64,000 nucleotides of DNA from Agrobacterium cucumeris (GCF_030036535.1 NZ_CP080387.1:2600501-2664500), one strand, 5' to 3'. Positions 8,247 through 20,129 are shown, counted from the stretch's first letter. Notes: generated by a model from the sequence alone, not told the origin. Numbers and translations: made by a program.

Positions 8247-9446
8247 TTACTGCCCCGCCGGCTGCGAAACAAGCGCAGAAACGCCAACGATCTCGATACC
8301 CCGCCCGCCCGCTTCCCGCGACCATTTGGAGATGGCGGCAATGCTTTCGTCGAAAGCCGAAGCGACACCGATCGCCTGGCCGTTGCGGCGTGCAATTCGC
8401 TCAAGCTCATCCAGCTTGCGCAGGATGGCGCTTTCAGTCACTTCGCCATCGAGCAGAACATCGGCAAAACCCTGCGGGGCGGAGATCGCCTTGGCAATCC
8501 CGCCGCTCAACGACTGTGCCGATGAAGCATCATCCAGAAACAGCAGCCCGCGCTTGCCGATATCGCGCATCACCGGCTCCAGCGCCGCCTGTTCCGCGAG
8601 GAAACGCCCGCCAAGATAGTTCATGATGCCGGTATAATTGGTGATTTTCGCCATGGAGCGATGCAGGCGGTCGATGTTGACCTTCGCAGGATCGCCGGCC
8701 AGCAGCGTGTCCGGTCCTGGATTGGTGCCGGGATAACCGAAAGGCTCCAGCGGTATCTGCAGAAGGATTTCATGGCCCTCTCGACGCCCTTCCTGCATCC
8801 AGCGCTGCAGGCTGTTGCCGCTTGCGGCAAAACCAAGCGTCACCTCCGGCGGCAGATCCCGGATCGCCTTTTGCGAACCCGTCTGGCTGAGGCCGAGACC
8901 GCCGACCACGATTGCCACCCGAGTGCCACGGGCGCCCGACCAGGGCCGTGCATATTGCTCCATCGGCCGCAGGCCATCGGCGCCAACGACCGGCAGCGGT
9001 CCGAAGGCGGACTCTTCCAGCAGCTCTTCATTGGGACGAGTGGCCATGCGCGGGTCCTGACCATAGGTCTGGCCACTCATCAGCACCGGCCCATTGCCAT
9101 CGCGGGGTCTCGGAGAATAGACCGATACGACATTGCCGTCCGGCATGGTTTCCCTGTTGATATTGGCGCCAGAGCGGCCGCTTTCCGGTTTCAGGCCGGC
9201 CGTCTCAGCAGAACCGGCGCCATCGGCAACCGCCGTTTCAGGCGCGCTGTGGGGCGGCTGTGGCTGAACATCCGGCCCGGGGCCTGTCTTCTGCAGGTTG
9301 CCTGGCGAGAGCGCGGTATAGACGGAGAGCCCGCCGATTGAGAAAACCGCAAGCACGGACAAAACCATAATGACGGAAAAGCGCCGGTTGATACCGACGC
9401 TTTTTTTCTGACGACCCAGAAGCGGTTTTCGCAGGTCCGAAGGCAA
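8247..9446 (-). CDS. Divergent polysaccharide deacetylase family protein (YibQ-like)
   Basis: About 399 residues with one N-terminal membrane anchor (around residues 25-45, hydrophobic [18 protein letters not shown]), a proline/alanine-rich linker and a C-terminal domain of the divergent polysaccharide deacetylase family. Characteristic stretches are [22 protein letters not shown] and [13 protein letters not shown]. Homologues are found next to ctpA and envC in many proteobacteria, which suggests envelope work, but the reaction is not established. No ATG is available; the TTG at 9446 gives an [11 protein letters not shown] start like family N-termini, and a TTG at 9470 is the alternative. Confidence 0.82.
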   Translation of the reverse strand: MPSDLRKPLLGRQKKSVGINRRFSVIMVLSVLAVFSIGGLSVYTALSPGNLQKTGPGPDVQPQPPHSAPETAVADGAGSAETAGLKPESGRSGANINRETMPDGNVVSVYSPRPRDGNGPVLMSGQTYGQDPRMATRPNEELLEESAFGPLPVVGADGLRPMEQYARPWSGARGTRVAIVVGGLGLSQTGSQKAIRDLPPEVTLGFAASGNSLQRWMQEGRREGHEILLQIPLEPFGYPGTNPGPDTLLAGDPAKVNIDRLHRSMAKITNYTGIMNYLGGRFLAEQAALEPVMRDIGKRGLLFLDDASSAQSLSGGIAKAISAPQGFADVLLDGEVTESAILRKLDELERIARRNGQAIGVASAFDESIAAISKWSREAGGRGIEIVGVSALVSQPAGQ

Positions 9447-9581
9447 TGAACGATCCGTCCAAACGGTCAAAGCATGTCACGCAGAAAACTATGCGGCAGT
9501 TTGCGAGGATGACATGCGAAAAAACAGGGACTTAAAGCAAAGGCAGCGCATCTGGAAATCGCGACCCGCTCTAAGCAATCG

Positions 9582-9608
9582 AAAAAATGCGCCGGCTGGC
9601 CGGCGCAT
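9582..9608 (-). terminator. Rho-independent terminator behind ctpA
   Basis: ATGCGCCGG (9587-9595) and CCGGCGCAT (9600-9608) form a perfect stem around a 4-base loop, and on the minus strand the hairpin is followed by TTTTTTCG. It starts just past the ctpA stop codon and would separate ctpA from the deacetylase-like gene downstream. Confidence 0.8.
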
Positions 9609-9613
9609 CTATC

Positions 9614-10942
9614 TTACTGCTTGTTGACCACAGCCTTGTCCGGGTTCGGCGGGAAAGACGGATCAGTCTTGCTGCCGCGCAACAGATCCAGCGCATAGTT
9701 GAGCTGGATATCGTCCTTGGCTTCCGGCGGAACATAGGCGGAAGAGCCCGAACCTTCATCCGTTTCGCTCTGGCCCTTGATGTGACCGGAAAGACCGGAT
9801 TCACCTTCGGTGGTCACCTTGCCCTGCAATTCCGGCGGCAACGGCTGCTCCACCTTGATGTCGGGTTCAATGCCCGTGCCCTGGATGGATTTGCCCGACG
9901 GCGTATAATAAAGCGCCGTGGTCAGACGCAGCGCACCGGCTTCGCCGAGCGGAATGATCGTCTGGACCGAACCCTTACCGAAGGAGCGCGTACCGACAAC
10001 GGTAGCACGACGCAGATCCTGCAAGGCGCCGGCAACGATTTCAGAGGCCGAAGCCGAACCGCCGTTGACGAGCACGATCACCGGCTTGCCGTCGGTCAGA
10101 TCGCCTGCCGTCGCATTGAAGCGGCGGGTCTCATCCGGATTGCGGCCGCGAGTCGAAACGACTTCGCCACGCTCAAGGAAAGCGTCGGAGACATTGATCG
10201 CCTGATCAAGCAGACCGCCCGGGTTGAGGCGCAGGTCAAGCACGTAACCCTTCAGCTTGTCGGCCGGCACATCCGCCTTGATCTTCTTGATCGCCTTTTC
10301 GAGATCGTCATAGGTCTTCTCGGTAAAGGAGATGACACGCAGATAACCGACATTGTCACCCTCAACGCGGGACTTGACCGCACGAACGGCAATGATGTCA
10401 CGCACAACGGTAATCTCAAGCGGCTTGTCAGCGCCCTGACGGATGACTGTCAGCTTGATCGGCGTCTTGACCGCACCACGCATCTTTTCAACAGCCTGCT
10501 CCAGCTTGAGGCCGCGAACCGGCGTACCGTCAATTTCCGAAATGAAGTCGCCAGCAAGGATACCCGCGCGGGAAGCCGGCGTATCATCCATCGGCGAGAT
10601 GACCTTGACCAGTTCGTTTTCCATGGTCACTTCGATGCCGAGACCGCCGAACTCACCCTTGGTCTGGGTGCGCATGTCGGTGGCATCCTTGGCATTCATG
10701 AAGCTGGAATGCGGATCGAGCGAGCTGAGCATGCCGTTAATGGCATTTTCCACCAGCTTCTCGTCATCCGGCGGCGTCACATATTGTGCGCGCACGCGCT
10801 CGAACACGTCGCCGAATATCGACAACTCCTTGTAGGTCGAAGGCCCGGCCGCCTGTGCCGGCATGCTCGCCGAATAAATCACGCTCATCGCCGTGGCGCC
10901 CATAAGCCCACCGATAAGGAGAAGCGAAACCTTACGAATCAT
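9614..10942 (-). CDS. ctpA: C-terminal processing peptidase, S41 family
   Basis: A 442-residue periplasmic serine protease. It has an N-terminal signal sequence (hydrophobic LLLIGGLMGATAMSV then SMPAQAAG), a PDZ domain (about residues 85-170, EFGGLGIEV) and the S41 catalytic domain. The nucleophile is the serine of NGGSASASEI and the general base the lysine of SFGKGSVQ. Ctp proteases trim or degrade envelope proteins, including peptidoglycan hydrolase regulators. The ATG at 10942 has GGAAGG upstream and overlaps the end of envC by 11 bases, so the two are likely translationally coupled. Confidence 0.94.
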   Translation of the reverse strand: MIRKVSLLLIGGLMGATAMSVIYSASMPAQAAGPSTYKELSIFGDVFERVRAQYVTPPDDEKLVENAINGMLSSLDPHSSFMNAKDATDMRTQTKGEFGGLGIEVTMENELVKVISPMDDTPASRAGILAGDFISEIDGTPVRGLKLEQAVEKMRGAVKTPIKLTVIRQGADKPLEITVVRDIIAVRAVKSRVEGDNVGYLRVISFTEKTYDDLEKAIKKIKADVPADKLKGYVLDLRLNPGGLLDQAINVSDAFLERGEVVSTRGRNPDETRRFNATAGDLTDGKPVIVLVNGGSASASEIVAGALQDLRRATVVGTRSFGKGSVQTIIPLGEAGALRLTTALYYTPSGKSIQGTGIEPDIKVEQPLPPELQGKVTTEGESGLSGHIKGQSETDEGSGSSAYVPPEAKDDIQLNYALDLLRGSKTDPSFPPNPDKAVVNKQ

Positions 10943-12329
10943 TGTGCGCCCTTCCGGTATTTTTTGCGGTCCACCAAGGTTGGGAATCAACCGGCACACC
11001 ATCTTTCCTGAACTCAATGTAAAGCGTTGGCCTGTCGGTTTCCAGCGCCAATGCTGCTGCACTCGCTACTCTTTTTGCACCCATGGAGGCGATGGGCTCT
11101 CCGGAGAACACGAACATTCCCTGCCGTGTCCTCACATTGTCCATGCCCGTCATCACCACATGATATCCATCACCCGTGTTGAGGATGATCATCCGGCCGT
11201 AACTGCGAAAATCTCCGGCAAACACCACAAAGCCGTCTGCAGGCGCCGTCACGATGGCTTCGGGTCCGCTCGCAACGACAATTCCCTTGGAAAAATGGCC
11301 AGTACCGTCAGCATCACCAAAGCGCCTGAGCACCTCGCCCGCGACCGGAACCTCCAGTTTTCCCTTTAAACTCGCGAAGGGATATGCGGGCGCAATGCGG
11401 TTTTTATCAGGCATTCCAGCCGCAGCCGCAGCGCGCTCCTTTTCACGTTCGGCTTCCGAAAGACGTGCCACGCGCTGCTCTTCAGCCCGCGCTTTTTCCA
11501 TGGCTTCCCGTACTGACGTAATCTCGCCTTCAAGCGAACTGACCAGACCTTCAAGACTGGTCGCTTTGCTTGCCAGTTCCTCGGATCGTTTGCGTTCCGC
11601 CTCAAGCTCTGCCGCCGTCTGGGTGTTCTTGCGGTCATTTTCGGCAATCAGCAGGTCGAGGCGTTTTTCCTCTTCCAGACTTGCCGTCATCATACCCGTA
11701 AGATCGTCCTTTTCGCGAGCGATTGCCTGCCTGAGATCAGTCAATTCTTTGAGAGCGGACACCAGCTTGTCGGTTTCACCACGAATGCCCGGAACGACGG
11801 CACCGAGAAGAATAGCACTACGCACGGAAGCAAGTGCATCCTCCGGCGAAACGAGAAGGGCAGGCGGCGGGTTTCTGCCCATGCGCTGCAATGCGGCCAG
11901 AACTTCCGCCAGCACGCCGCGCCTTTCACGTAACGACGCTTTCACACCGTCTTCGCGAACGGAAAGCTTGGCGAGGCGATCCTCACCGTCACTGATCTTG
12001 GTTTCCAGTGCCTTGCGCCGCGCCGCAGATGCGATCAACTCTTCCCGGATACGGGCGCTGTCCTGATTGAGGGAAGCGATGCTTTCCTCAAGATTGCGGG
12101 TCTTGTCCTCCGAAAGGCCGATGCTGTCGACCAGTTCCTCCAGATCCTGGCGGTTCTGGTCACGGCGCTTCTCCAGTGTCTGCAACTCGTCCGGCGATGA
12201 ATCGCCATTCTCGGCCGGAGCCGCGCCCGCATCGTCCCGCGAATAGACTGGACCGGCCACCATGACGAAAGCAGCAATAACCGCGCCCGCAAGGGCAGCG
12301 CGCTGTTTTCGTTGAGACCTTTTGTCCAT
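10932..12329 (-). CDS. envC: Murein hydrolase activator EnvC-like protein, degenerate M23/LytM domain
   Basis: A 465-residue exported protein with an N-terminal membrane/signal segment (ALAGAVIAAFVMVAGPVYS), a long coiled-coil region (about residues 45-300) and a C-terminal LytM-like domain. The usual zinc ligands of active LytM peptidases are not evident: HxG is replaced by FSKGIVV and the late HxH by YIEFR. That is the state of EnvC, which activates amidases rather than cutting peptidoglycan. The ATG at 12329 is chosen because it directly precedes the exported-protein N-terminus; the in-frame ATG at 12452 would add 41 residues before the signal. It precedes ctpA with overlap. Confidence 0.88.
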   Translation of the reverse strand: MDKRSQRKQRAALAGAVIAAFVMVAGPVYSRDDAGAAPAENGDSSPDELQTLEKRRDQNRQDLEELVDSIGLSEDKTRNLEESIASLNQDSARIREELIASAARRKALETKISDGEDRLAKLSVREDGVKASLRERRGVLAEVLAALQRMGRNPPPALLVSPEDALASVRSAILLGAVVPGIRGETDKLVSALKELTDLRQAIAREKDDLTGMMTASLEEEKRLDLLIAENDRKNTQTAAELEAERKRSEELASKATSLEGLVSSLEGEITSVREAMEKARAEEQRVARLSEAEREKERAAAAAGMPDKNRIAPAYPFASLKGKLEVPVAGEVLRRFGDADGTGHFSKGIVVASGPEAIVTAPADGFVVFAGDFRSYGRMIILNTGDGYHVVMTGMDNVRTRQGMFVFSGEPIASMGAKRVASAAALALETDRPTLYIEFRKDGVPVDSQPWWTAKNTGRAHNDS

Positions 12330-12488
12330 TTGATCTTTCTTTGATGCCGAAGCAGAGGCGCTGATACTAGAGATTTTGCTGCGATCTTCCAAGGGGCCTG
12401 AAAGAGGGCAACGGCAAAGCCATCTGCGCCTTTTCGTGTCGCGGAGCTTCATGTTGAAATTGAGACGAGTTTTATACCCTAAACCCGC

Positions 12489-12971
12489 TCAAACCCGATG
12501 ATACGGGTGACCGGAAAGGATTGTGACGGCGCGGTAAAGCTGTTCGGCGATCAGAATACGAACGATCTGGTGTGGCCATGTGAGCTTGCCGAGATTGAGA
12601 ACGGCCGCCGCCCTGTCGTAAAGCGCGGGATCGAGACCGTCAGCCCCGCCAATGGCAATGATAAGGTCCCGCTTGCCGCTATCGCGCAGGTCGCCAAAAA
12701 ACGTGGCAAATGCAGGACTATCCAGCGCCTTGCCGCGTTCGTCGAGCAGCACAAGCACTGCACCGTCGGCCAGGTGTTTTTCAAGCATCGCCGCTTCTTC
12801 ACGCTTGCGCGTCTCCGCATTCGACGCCCGACTTTCCGCGACCTCAATCACCCGCGAAAACTCCAGCCCGATTGCCGGGCCGGTCTTCGCGAGGCGTTCG
12901 ATATAACGGGTCGCAAGATCCTTTTCAGGGCCGGTTTTAAGCCGTCCCACCGCAAAAATCGAAATCCGCAT
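12489..12971 (-). CDS. rlmH: 23S rRNA pseudouridine-1915 N3-methyltransferase RlmH
   Basis: A 160-residue SPOUT methyltransferase that methylates pseudouridine 1915 in helix 69 of 23S rRNA on 70S ribosomes, using SAM. The N-terminus MRISIFAVGRLK, the SAM-binding glycine loop IAIGGADG and the invariant tail LSGHPYHR are all present. Length equals the family norm. It follows rsfS in the same direction, a common bacterial pairing of ribosome-associated genes. Confidence 0.95.
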   Translation of the reverse strand: MRISIFAVGRLKTGPEKDLATRYIERLAKTGPAIGLEFSRVIEVAESRASNAETRKREEAAMLEKHLADGAVLVLLDERGKALDSPAFATFFGDLRDSGKRDLIIAIGGADGLDPALYDRAAAVLNLGKLTWPHQIVRILIAEQLYRAVTILSGHPYHRV

Positions 12972-13064
12972 CGCAAACCTGTGACTGTCGTGACAAACAG
13001 GGTCACGCTCTTAACAGCATAGAATGCGGATTCCTATGCGGCCGGTTCGATTTCCGGCCAGAGA

Positions 13065-13105
13065 CATCGTGCCGAAGGCAGAGATGACCTTCGGCAGACA
13101 CGATG
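13065..13105. other. Inverted repeat between rsfS and rlmH
   Basis: GCCGAAGG (13071-13078) pairs with CCTTCGGC (13088-13095), and CATCGT/ACGATG outside it extends the stem past a small bulge. It lies in the 157-base gap between two minus-strand genes. There is no U-run, so it may be an RNA-processing or attenuating hairpin rather than an intrinsic terminator. Confidence 0.4.
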
Positions 13106-13128
13106 CACTCGATCAAAGGCTCACCGCA

Positions 13129-13602
13129 TCAATGCAGTGTTTCTTCCGACATTTCCGGCGTCGCCCACATTTTTTCAATGTTGTAGAAGGCGCGGATTTC
13201 CGGACGGAACACATGAACGATGACATCGCCGGCATCAATCAGCACCCAGTCTCCGATCTCCAGACCTTCGACGCGGGCGTTGCCGAACCCCTCATCCTTC
13301 ATATCCTTGAGAAGATGCTCGCAAATCGCCGAAACGTGCCTGTTCGATCGCCCGGAAACTACAACCATGTAGTCAGCAAGCGCCGATTTTCCGGCAATGT
13401 TGAGAGATACGATATCTTCAGCCTTGGAGTCCTCGAGGCTCGCGAGGACGGTTTCGAGGGCATGATCGGCGGCATCGTCGCCACTGTCCTGGCCCTTCGG
13501 GATAGCAACAAATGCTTTTCCCTTGCTGTGTACTGTTGTCAGAGGTTTTCCCTTTCCAAGAATGACAAAACAGATACTGGGCGACGCGATTCTCTGCGTC
13601 AC
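13129..13602 (-). CDS. rsfS: Ribosomal silencing factor RsfS
   Basis: A protein of up to 157 residues of the RsfS/DUF143 family. It binds L14 and blocks subunit joining when nutrients are short. The core runs from LEDSKAEDIVSLNIAGKSALADYMVV to the GLEIGDWVLIDAGDVIVHVF block, both diagnostic. The first 25 or so residues of the open frame are less conserved, and the true start may lie inside, near LTTVHSKGK, but no ATG or GTG is there. It sits between nadD and rlmH, its usual place in proteobacteria. Confidence 0.92.
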   Translation of the reverse strand: MTQRIASPSICFVILGKGKPLTTVHSKGKAFVAIPKGQDSGDDAADHALETVLASLEDSKAEDIVSLNIAGKSALADYMVVVSGRSNRHVSAICEHLLKDMKDEGFGNARVEGLEIGDWVLIDAGDVIVHVFRPEIRAFYNIEKMWATPEMSEETLH

Positions 13603-13668
13603 TTTATAAAGGTGGCATCAAAGCATTAACTTTTCAAGATATGGAGCCTTCAACGACCGCCGCATACA

Positions 13669-14292
13669 TCATTTGTGATTATTGCGCAGCGCCGTGGAAC
13701 TGAGCGTCGAACGAGGACCATGGATGAAGACCCAGGCGGGCGCCCGCTTTTTCCATAAAACCCCCGCATCATCCTCGTCTATCCGCGCCTGGCTGAAGGC
13801 CTGCGCCATGGTGGAGGAAAGGTAAGACAGGGTGGAGCCGGGTCGGTCGATCACGGCAATAGGAAAAGTCTCGGCAATCGTGCGCCACTTCTGCCAGCGA
13901 TGAAAGCTTTTCAGATTGTCGGCGCCCATGATCCAGATGAAGCGAACATGCGGATTTCTCGCCTTCACCTTGGCAAGTGTATTGGCCGTATAGCTGATGC
14001 CCAGCGATTTTTCGAATGCCGTCACCTTGATACGCGGATCGCTCACGAGTTTTTCGCAGGCAGCTATACGGTCTTCAAGGGACGCCAGTTCGGAGCGGCT
14101 TTTCAGCGGATTACCCGGCGTGACCATCCACCAGAGCTGGTCGAGACCGAGCCGGCGCAGTGCGATCTCGGCCACCAGCGCATGGCCAGCATGCGGCGGA
14201 TTAAAAGAGCCGCCGAACAGCCCGACAACCATGCCGCGCTCCGCATGCGGCATGGTGAGATAACGTCGGTCCAGGCGCTTCTCAGTCGGCAA
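13669..14292 (-). CDS. nadD: Nicotinate-nucleotide adenylyltransferase
   Basis: A protein of 207 residues that adenylates nicotinate mononucleotide to deamido-NAD in NAD synthesis. The nucleotidyltransferase motif GGSFNPPHAGH lies near residue 27, and the second motif, a degenerate ISSTxxR, near the C-terminus (SSTALR). The frame begins with TTG at 14292, three bases beyond the proA stop. The alternative ATG at 14253 (MPHAERG) would give 194 residues and lacks a clear ribosome site. Tight spacing to proA suggests one transcript obgE-proB-proA-nadD. Confidence 0.92.
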   Translation of the reverse strand: MPTEKRLDRRYLTMPHAERGMVVGLFGGSFNPPHAGHALVAEIALRRLGLDQLWWMVTPGNPLKSRSELASLEDRIAACEKLVSDPRIKVTAFEKSLGISYTANTLAKVKARNPHVRFIWIMGADNLKSFHRWQKWRTIAETFPIAVIDRPGSTLSYLSSTMAQAFSQARIDEDDAGVLWKKRAPAWVFIHGPRSTLSSTALRNNHK

Positions 14293-14295
14293 ATA

Positions 14296-15574
14296 TCAGG
14301 TCCGTGTCTGGCCGGTGCCATGCACACGGTATTTGAACGAAGTGAGCTGCTCGACGCCGACAGGGCCGCGCGCATGCATCTTGCCGGTGGCGATGCCGAT
14401 TTCCGCACCCATGCCGAATTCGCCGCCATCGGCAAATTGCGTTGAGGCATTATGCAGCAGAATGGCCGAATCGAGTTCATTGAAGAAACGTTCGACCACG
14501 TGAGGGTCCTCAGCGATCACCGCCTCGGTATGGTTGGAGGAATAGGTGCCGATATGATCGATCGCACCCGAAATACCGTCCACCACGGCGACCGAAATGA
14601 TCGCATCGAGATATTCGGTGCGCCAGTCCTCTTCCGTTGCGGCCTTCAGACCCTCAACCACATGACGGACCGCCTGCGAACCGCGCACTTCACAACCGGC
14701 TGCGATCAAGTCATTGACGAGCGGCGCCAGATGCGTGGAAACAGCGGCGGCATCCACCAGCAGGGTTTCGGCCGCACCACAAATGCCGGTACGGCGCATC
14801 TTGGCGTTGACGACGATACGCTTTGCCATAGCGAGATCGGCCGAGGCATCGACATAGATATGGCAAATGCCTTCCAGATGCGCAAAAACCGGCACCCGCG
14901 CTTCCGATTGCACCCTGGCAACCAGGCTTTTGCCACCGCGCGGCACAATCACATCGACCGTGCCGCTCAATCCACCCAAAAGCGCGCCGACGGCGGCGCG
15001 GTCCGTCACCGGCACTAGCTGGATGGAATGTTCGGGCAGACCGGCAATCTTCAAACCTTCCACGAGGCAGGCATGGATAGCACGCGATGAATGTTGTGAA
15101 TCCGATCCGCCGCGCAGGATGACGGCATTACCGGCCTTGAGGCAGAGCGCGCCGGCATCCGCCGTCACATTGGGGCGGCTTTCGTAGATAACACCGATGA
15201 CGCCGAGCGGCGTGCGCACGCGCTCGATCTTCAGCCCATTAGGGCGATCCCAGGCGGCGATGACCTCGCCGACCGGATCGGCCAGCGCAGCAACCGAGCG
15301 AATGCCTTCGGCAATGCCGGCGATCCGCGCCTCGTTGAGGGTAAGCCTGTCGATAAAGGAAGCGGCAAGCCCGGCAGTGTCCGCAGCGGCCAGATCTTTC
15401 TTGTTGGCGGCAAGGATCACATCCCTCGACGCCTCTATGGCGGATGCCATGGCAAGAAGCGCGCGGTTCTTCTGATCCGTCCCTGCGATGGACAACGGTC
15501 GCGAAGCAGCTTTTGCCTGAGCGCCGATGGTCATCATCAACGCGTCAATATCATGGCTCTGCTTCACGGCCTGT

Positions 15575-15582
<8 letters not shown>
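14296..15582 (-). CDS. proA: Gamma-glutamyl phosphate reductase
   Basis: A 428-residue NADPH-dependent enzyme that reduces gamma-glutamyl phosphate to glutamate semialdehyde in proline synthesis. The catalytic cysteine is in [12 protein letters not shown] (near residue 275), and [10 protein letters not shown] and HYHVY-like family blocks are present ([13 protein letters not shown]). The ATG at 15582 has AGGATGAGG just before it and overlaps the proB stop by 8 bases; a further upstream ATG at 15603 is possible. The overlap indicates coupled translation with the kinase that supplies its labile substrate. Confidence 0.95.
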
Positions 15583-17820
<2,238 letters not shown>

Positions 17821-17937
17821 CTATCGGTTTGCGGACGCAACAATCATGGCATTGCGTCAAACAAAAATATCGTCGTTTCGAATACAAGCGCTTCGTCACG
17901 AGGTCAAAGACTATCGTGCGGCAAGCCCCTGCGTGAG

Positions 17938-17968
17938 ACAAGGCCGGTTTGGGGTAAACCGGCCTTGT
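17938..17968 (-). terminator. Strong hairpin between the acetyltransferase pair and obgE
   Basis: A 13-bp perfect stem, ACAAGGCCGGTTT (17938-17950) with AAACCGGCCTTGT (17956-17968), encloses the loop GGGGT. Read on the minus strand it begins 9 bases after the acetyltransferase stop and is followed by a weak T-rich tail. It would separate the acetyltransferases from obgE. The remaining 130 bases up to obgE probably contain its promoter, which I could not pin down. Confidence 0.65.
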
Positions 17969-17976
17969 TTTGATTG

Positions 17977-18567
17977 TCAGTGGTGCGGCCGGATGAAATC
18001 CTCTGCCGTGATCATCGTATCGATATGCGCCACCATCGCGGCCCGCGCCGTGGCGTAGATCTGATGGCAGCCGGTCACCCGGAAGCCGAGTTTTTCCTGC
18101 ACACGCAGCGAAGCGGGGTTATCCGCAAACACGCCGGAATGAAGGATCACCCCGGGCATGCGGCGGAAAAACCGCTCGACCACGGCGGCAACCGCCTCGG
18201 TCATGTAACCCTTGCCCCAGTAGAAGCGGTTCAGCCAGTAGCCGAGATGCCACTCGCCATGCCGCAACTCCACCGAGACGATGCCAATCAGGGTATCGTC
18301 ACCGCTGGTGATGGCGAAATCCCAGTCGGGCAGCGTGCCGGAGGTACGCAGCACCAACCATTCCAGCGCATCCTGCTTGTGGTAGGGCGCGGGAACGCGG
18401 GCCAGCATCTTCGTCACGGCGAAATCGCCAAGTGATTCCGCAATGCTGCCGGCATCGGAAAGTCGCTGCGGCCGCAACACCAGTCGCTGCGTCTCGATGA
18501 CGGGGCAGGGGCCGGGCGGCGCCGCGGTGGTGGCAGCCCGGCGACGGGTCAGTTCGAGCGCACTCAT
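17977..18567 (-). CDS. GNAT family N-acetyltransferase, RimJ/RimL type
   Basis: A 196-residue cytoplasmic acetyltransferase. It begins with a family block ETQRLVLRPQRLSDA and carries the acetyl-CoA loop YWGKGYMTEA and a late NPASLRVQEKLGF, typical of RimJ/RimL-like enzymes that acetylate ribosomal protein N-termini or small amines. The ATG at 18567 overlaps the stop of the next upstream gene as ATGA; the long upstream extension lies in that gene and is not coding. Its partner is a paralogue with the same layout. Substrate unknown. Confidence 0.85.
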   Translation of the reverse strand: MSALELTRRRAATTAAPPGPCPVIETQRLVLRPQRLSDAGSIAESLGDFAVTKMLARVPAPYHKQDALEWLVLRTSGTLPDWDFAITSGDDTLIGIVSVELRHGEWHLGYWLNRFYWGKGYMTEAVAAVVERFFRRMPGVILHSGVFADNPASLRVQEKLGFRVTGCHQIYATARAAMVAHIDTMITAEDFIRPHH

Positions 18568-19196
18568 CCCATGTCCCCCCAGCTCTTCAGCGAAACCCAG
18601 GTCTTGCGGTCCAGCCTGTACCATTCGACCGGCACCATGCCGCCAAGCGCCAGCGAACCGACCATGCCGGACCCCTGGAACTGGAAACCGCACTTCTGGA
18701 TGACGCGGCGCGACGCGATGTTGGTGACCCGGCAACGGGCATCGATCTGGTCGATTTCACGCGTGCGGAAGGCCATGTCGATCAGCGCATGCGCCGCTTC
18801 CGTCATATAGCCGCGGTTCCAGTAGGGTTCGCCTAGCCAGTAACCGATCTCCAGAGTCTTTTCGTCTTCCTGGGGTTCGAGCGCGCAGCAGCCCAGAAAC
18901 TCGCCATTGTCCATGCGGGTAATCGCATAGACGCACTTGCCAATCTCGCCAGCTTTGGAGCGTCGCACAAAATCCGCGGCGTCTTTGGCCGTGTAAGGGT
19001 GCGGCATACGCGACACCATGGTCGCGATATTGGCATTGTTGGCAAGATGGGCAAGGGCGTCGATGTCTTCTTCGTGAGGCTTGCGTAAAACCAGCCTCTG
19101 CGACAGTAAAACGGGGCAATCGCTCCTCGACCGATCGGGCCTCGGCCGTTCCTCGGGTGACCGTGATTGGTCGACCCTTAACAATTCAGCTTGCAT
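18564..19196 (-). CDS. GNAT family N-acetyltransferase, RimJ/RimL type, paralogue of the next gene
   Basis: A 210-residue GNAT enzyme. SQRLVLRKPHEEDIDALA is the start of the domain, YWNRGYMTEAAHALI the acetyl-CoA loop and NIASRRVIQKCGF the terminal motif. The first 30 residues are charged and not part of the domain. It is translationally coupled by a four-base overlap to a similar gene, probably a tandem duplication. Its place between rpmA and obgE, both for ribosome assembly, makes a ribosomal protein target possible, but this is inference. Confidence 0.85.
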   Translation of the reverse strand: MQAELLRVDQSRSPEERPRPDRSRSDCPVLLSQRLVLRKPHEEDIDALAHLANNANIATMVSRMPHPYTAKDAADFVRRSKAGEIGKCVYAITRMDNGEFLGCCALEPQEDEKTLEIGYWLGEPYWNRGYMTEAAHALIDMAFRTREIDQIDARCRVTNIASRRVIQKCGFQFQGSGMVGSLALGGMVPVEWYRLDRKTWVSLKSWGDMG

Positions 19197-19218
19197 GGTT
19201 CAGTCCCTCCATGAGGTT

Positions 19219-19255
19219 AAAGAAAAAGGGGAGTTGGGTGGTGCCCCATCTCCCC
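19219..19255 (-). terminator. Rho-independent terminator of rplU-rpmA
   Basis: GGGGAG (19228-19233) pairs with CTCCCC (19250-19255) and TGGG with CCCA inside. On the minus strand the hairpin is followed by TTTTTCTTT. It lies about 70 bases past the rpmA stop and just before the acetyltransferase start. Confidence 0.75.
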
Positions 19256-19327
19256 TGTTTTCTTGACTGAACCTGATACGTCTCAGCCGGGTCGATGGGA
19301 CACCGGCTGCATATGACGCTTACCGGC

Positions 19328-19597
19328 TTATTCTGCGGCTTCCGCTTTCGGAGCCACGGATACGAACACGCGGCCATTGGCCTTCGTGCGGAAGTTTACA
19401 TTGCCAGCGGTCAGCGCAAAAATCGTGTGGTCCTTGCCGATGCCGACGTTGGCGCCCGGATGCCACTGCGTGCCACGCTGGCGCAGAATAATGTTGCCTG
19501 GAATGACGGCTTCGCCGCCGAACTTCTTTACGCCAAGGCGCTTGGATTCAGAATCGCGACCGTTACGCGAGGAACCGCCAGCTTTTTTGTGTGCCAT
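19328..19597 (-). CDS. rpmA: 50S ribosomal protein L27
   Basis: An 89-residue large-subunit protein located near the peptidyl-transferase centre. [16 protein letters not shown] at the start and GKDHTIFAL towards the end are diagnostic. There is no Firmicute-type N-terminal extension needing cleavage, so the tail is ready to reach the P site. It follows rplU by 40 bases and ends shortly before a terminator. Confidence 0.98.
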
Positions 19598-19637
19598 TGG
19601 AGTTCTCCTTTAAACCTTGTTTCCCGTGTCGCGCCGA

Positions 19638-19952
19638 TCAGGCAGCAACGATGTCCGTGATGCGGACGACAGTGTGATGCTGACGATGGCCGCGCGAACG
19701 CTTGGAGTTCTGACGACGACGCTTCTTGAAGGCGATAACCTTCTTGCCGCGATTGTGCTCGACAACTTCAGCCTTGACGATGGCACCCTTGACGAAGGGA
19801 GCACCGAACTTGGCGTCGGCGCCTTCGCCAACAACGAGAACTTCGGTGAATTCTACAGTTGCGCCTGCCTCTGCTTCCAGCTTTTCGATGGTCAGCACGG
19901 CGTCGGCCGCTACGCGGTACTGCTTACCGCCGGTCTTGATGACTGCGAACAT
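19638..19952 (-). CDS. rplU: 50S ribosomal protein L21
   Basis: A 104-residue protein that binds 23S rRNA domain structures in the presence of L20. It starts [14 protein letters not shown] and holds the basic [16 protein letters not shown] block with VRITDI at the end, all typical. It leads a two-gene operon with rpmA. The 330 bases upstream contain no other gene and hold the likely promoter and a long leader. Confidence 0.98.
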   Translation of the reverse strand: MFAVIKTGGKQYRVAADAVLTIEKLEAEAGATVEFTEVLVVGEGADAKFGAPFVKGAIVKAEVVEHNRGKKVIAFKKRRRQNSKRSRGHRQHHTVVRITDIVAA

Positions 19953-20129
19953 TTTTTATCCTTTCATGTTCGTTCCGGCTCTGCCCGCCAAAGCAAGCTC
20001 GCCGTCTTTTTATCAGTCGGAATTTGGTAGAAACCCGTCGGGACAAGAGGTCCCTTTGAATGTCTGCCGGTGAAGCCGCCTTTGAGGACGGAATAAACAG
20101 AAGGCGCACTACGCCATCAATTTGGGTGC

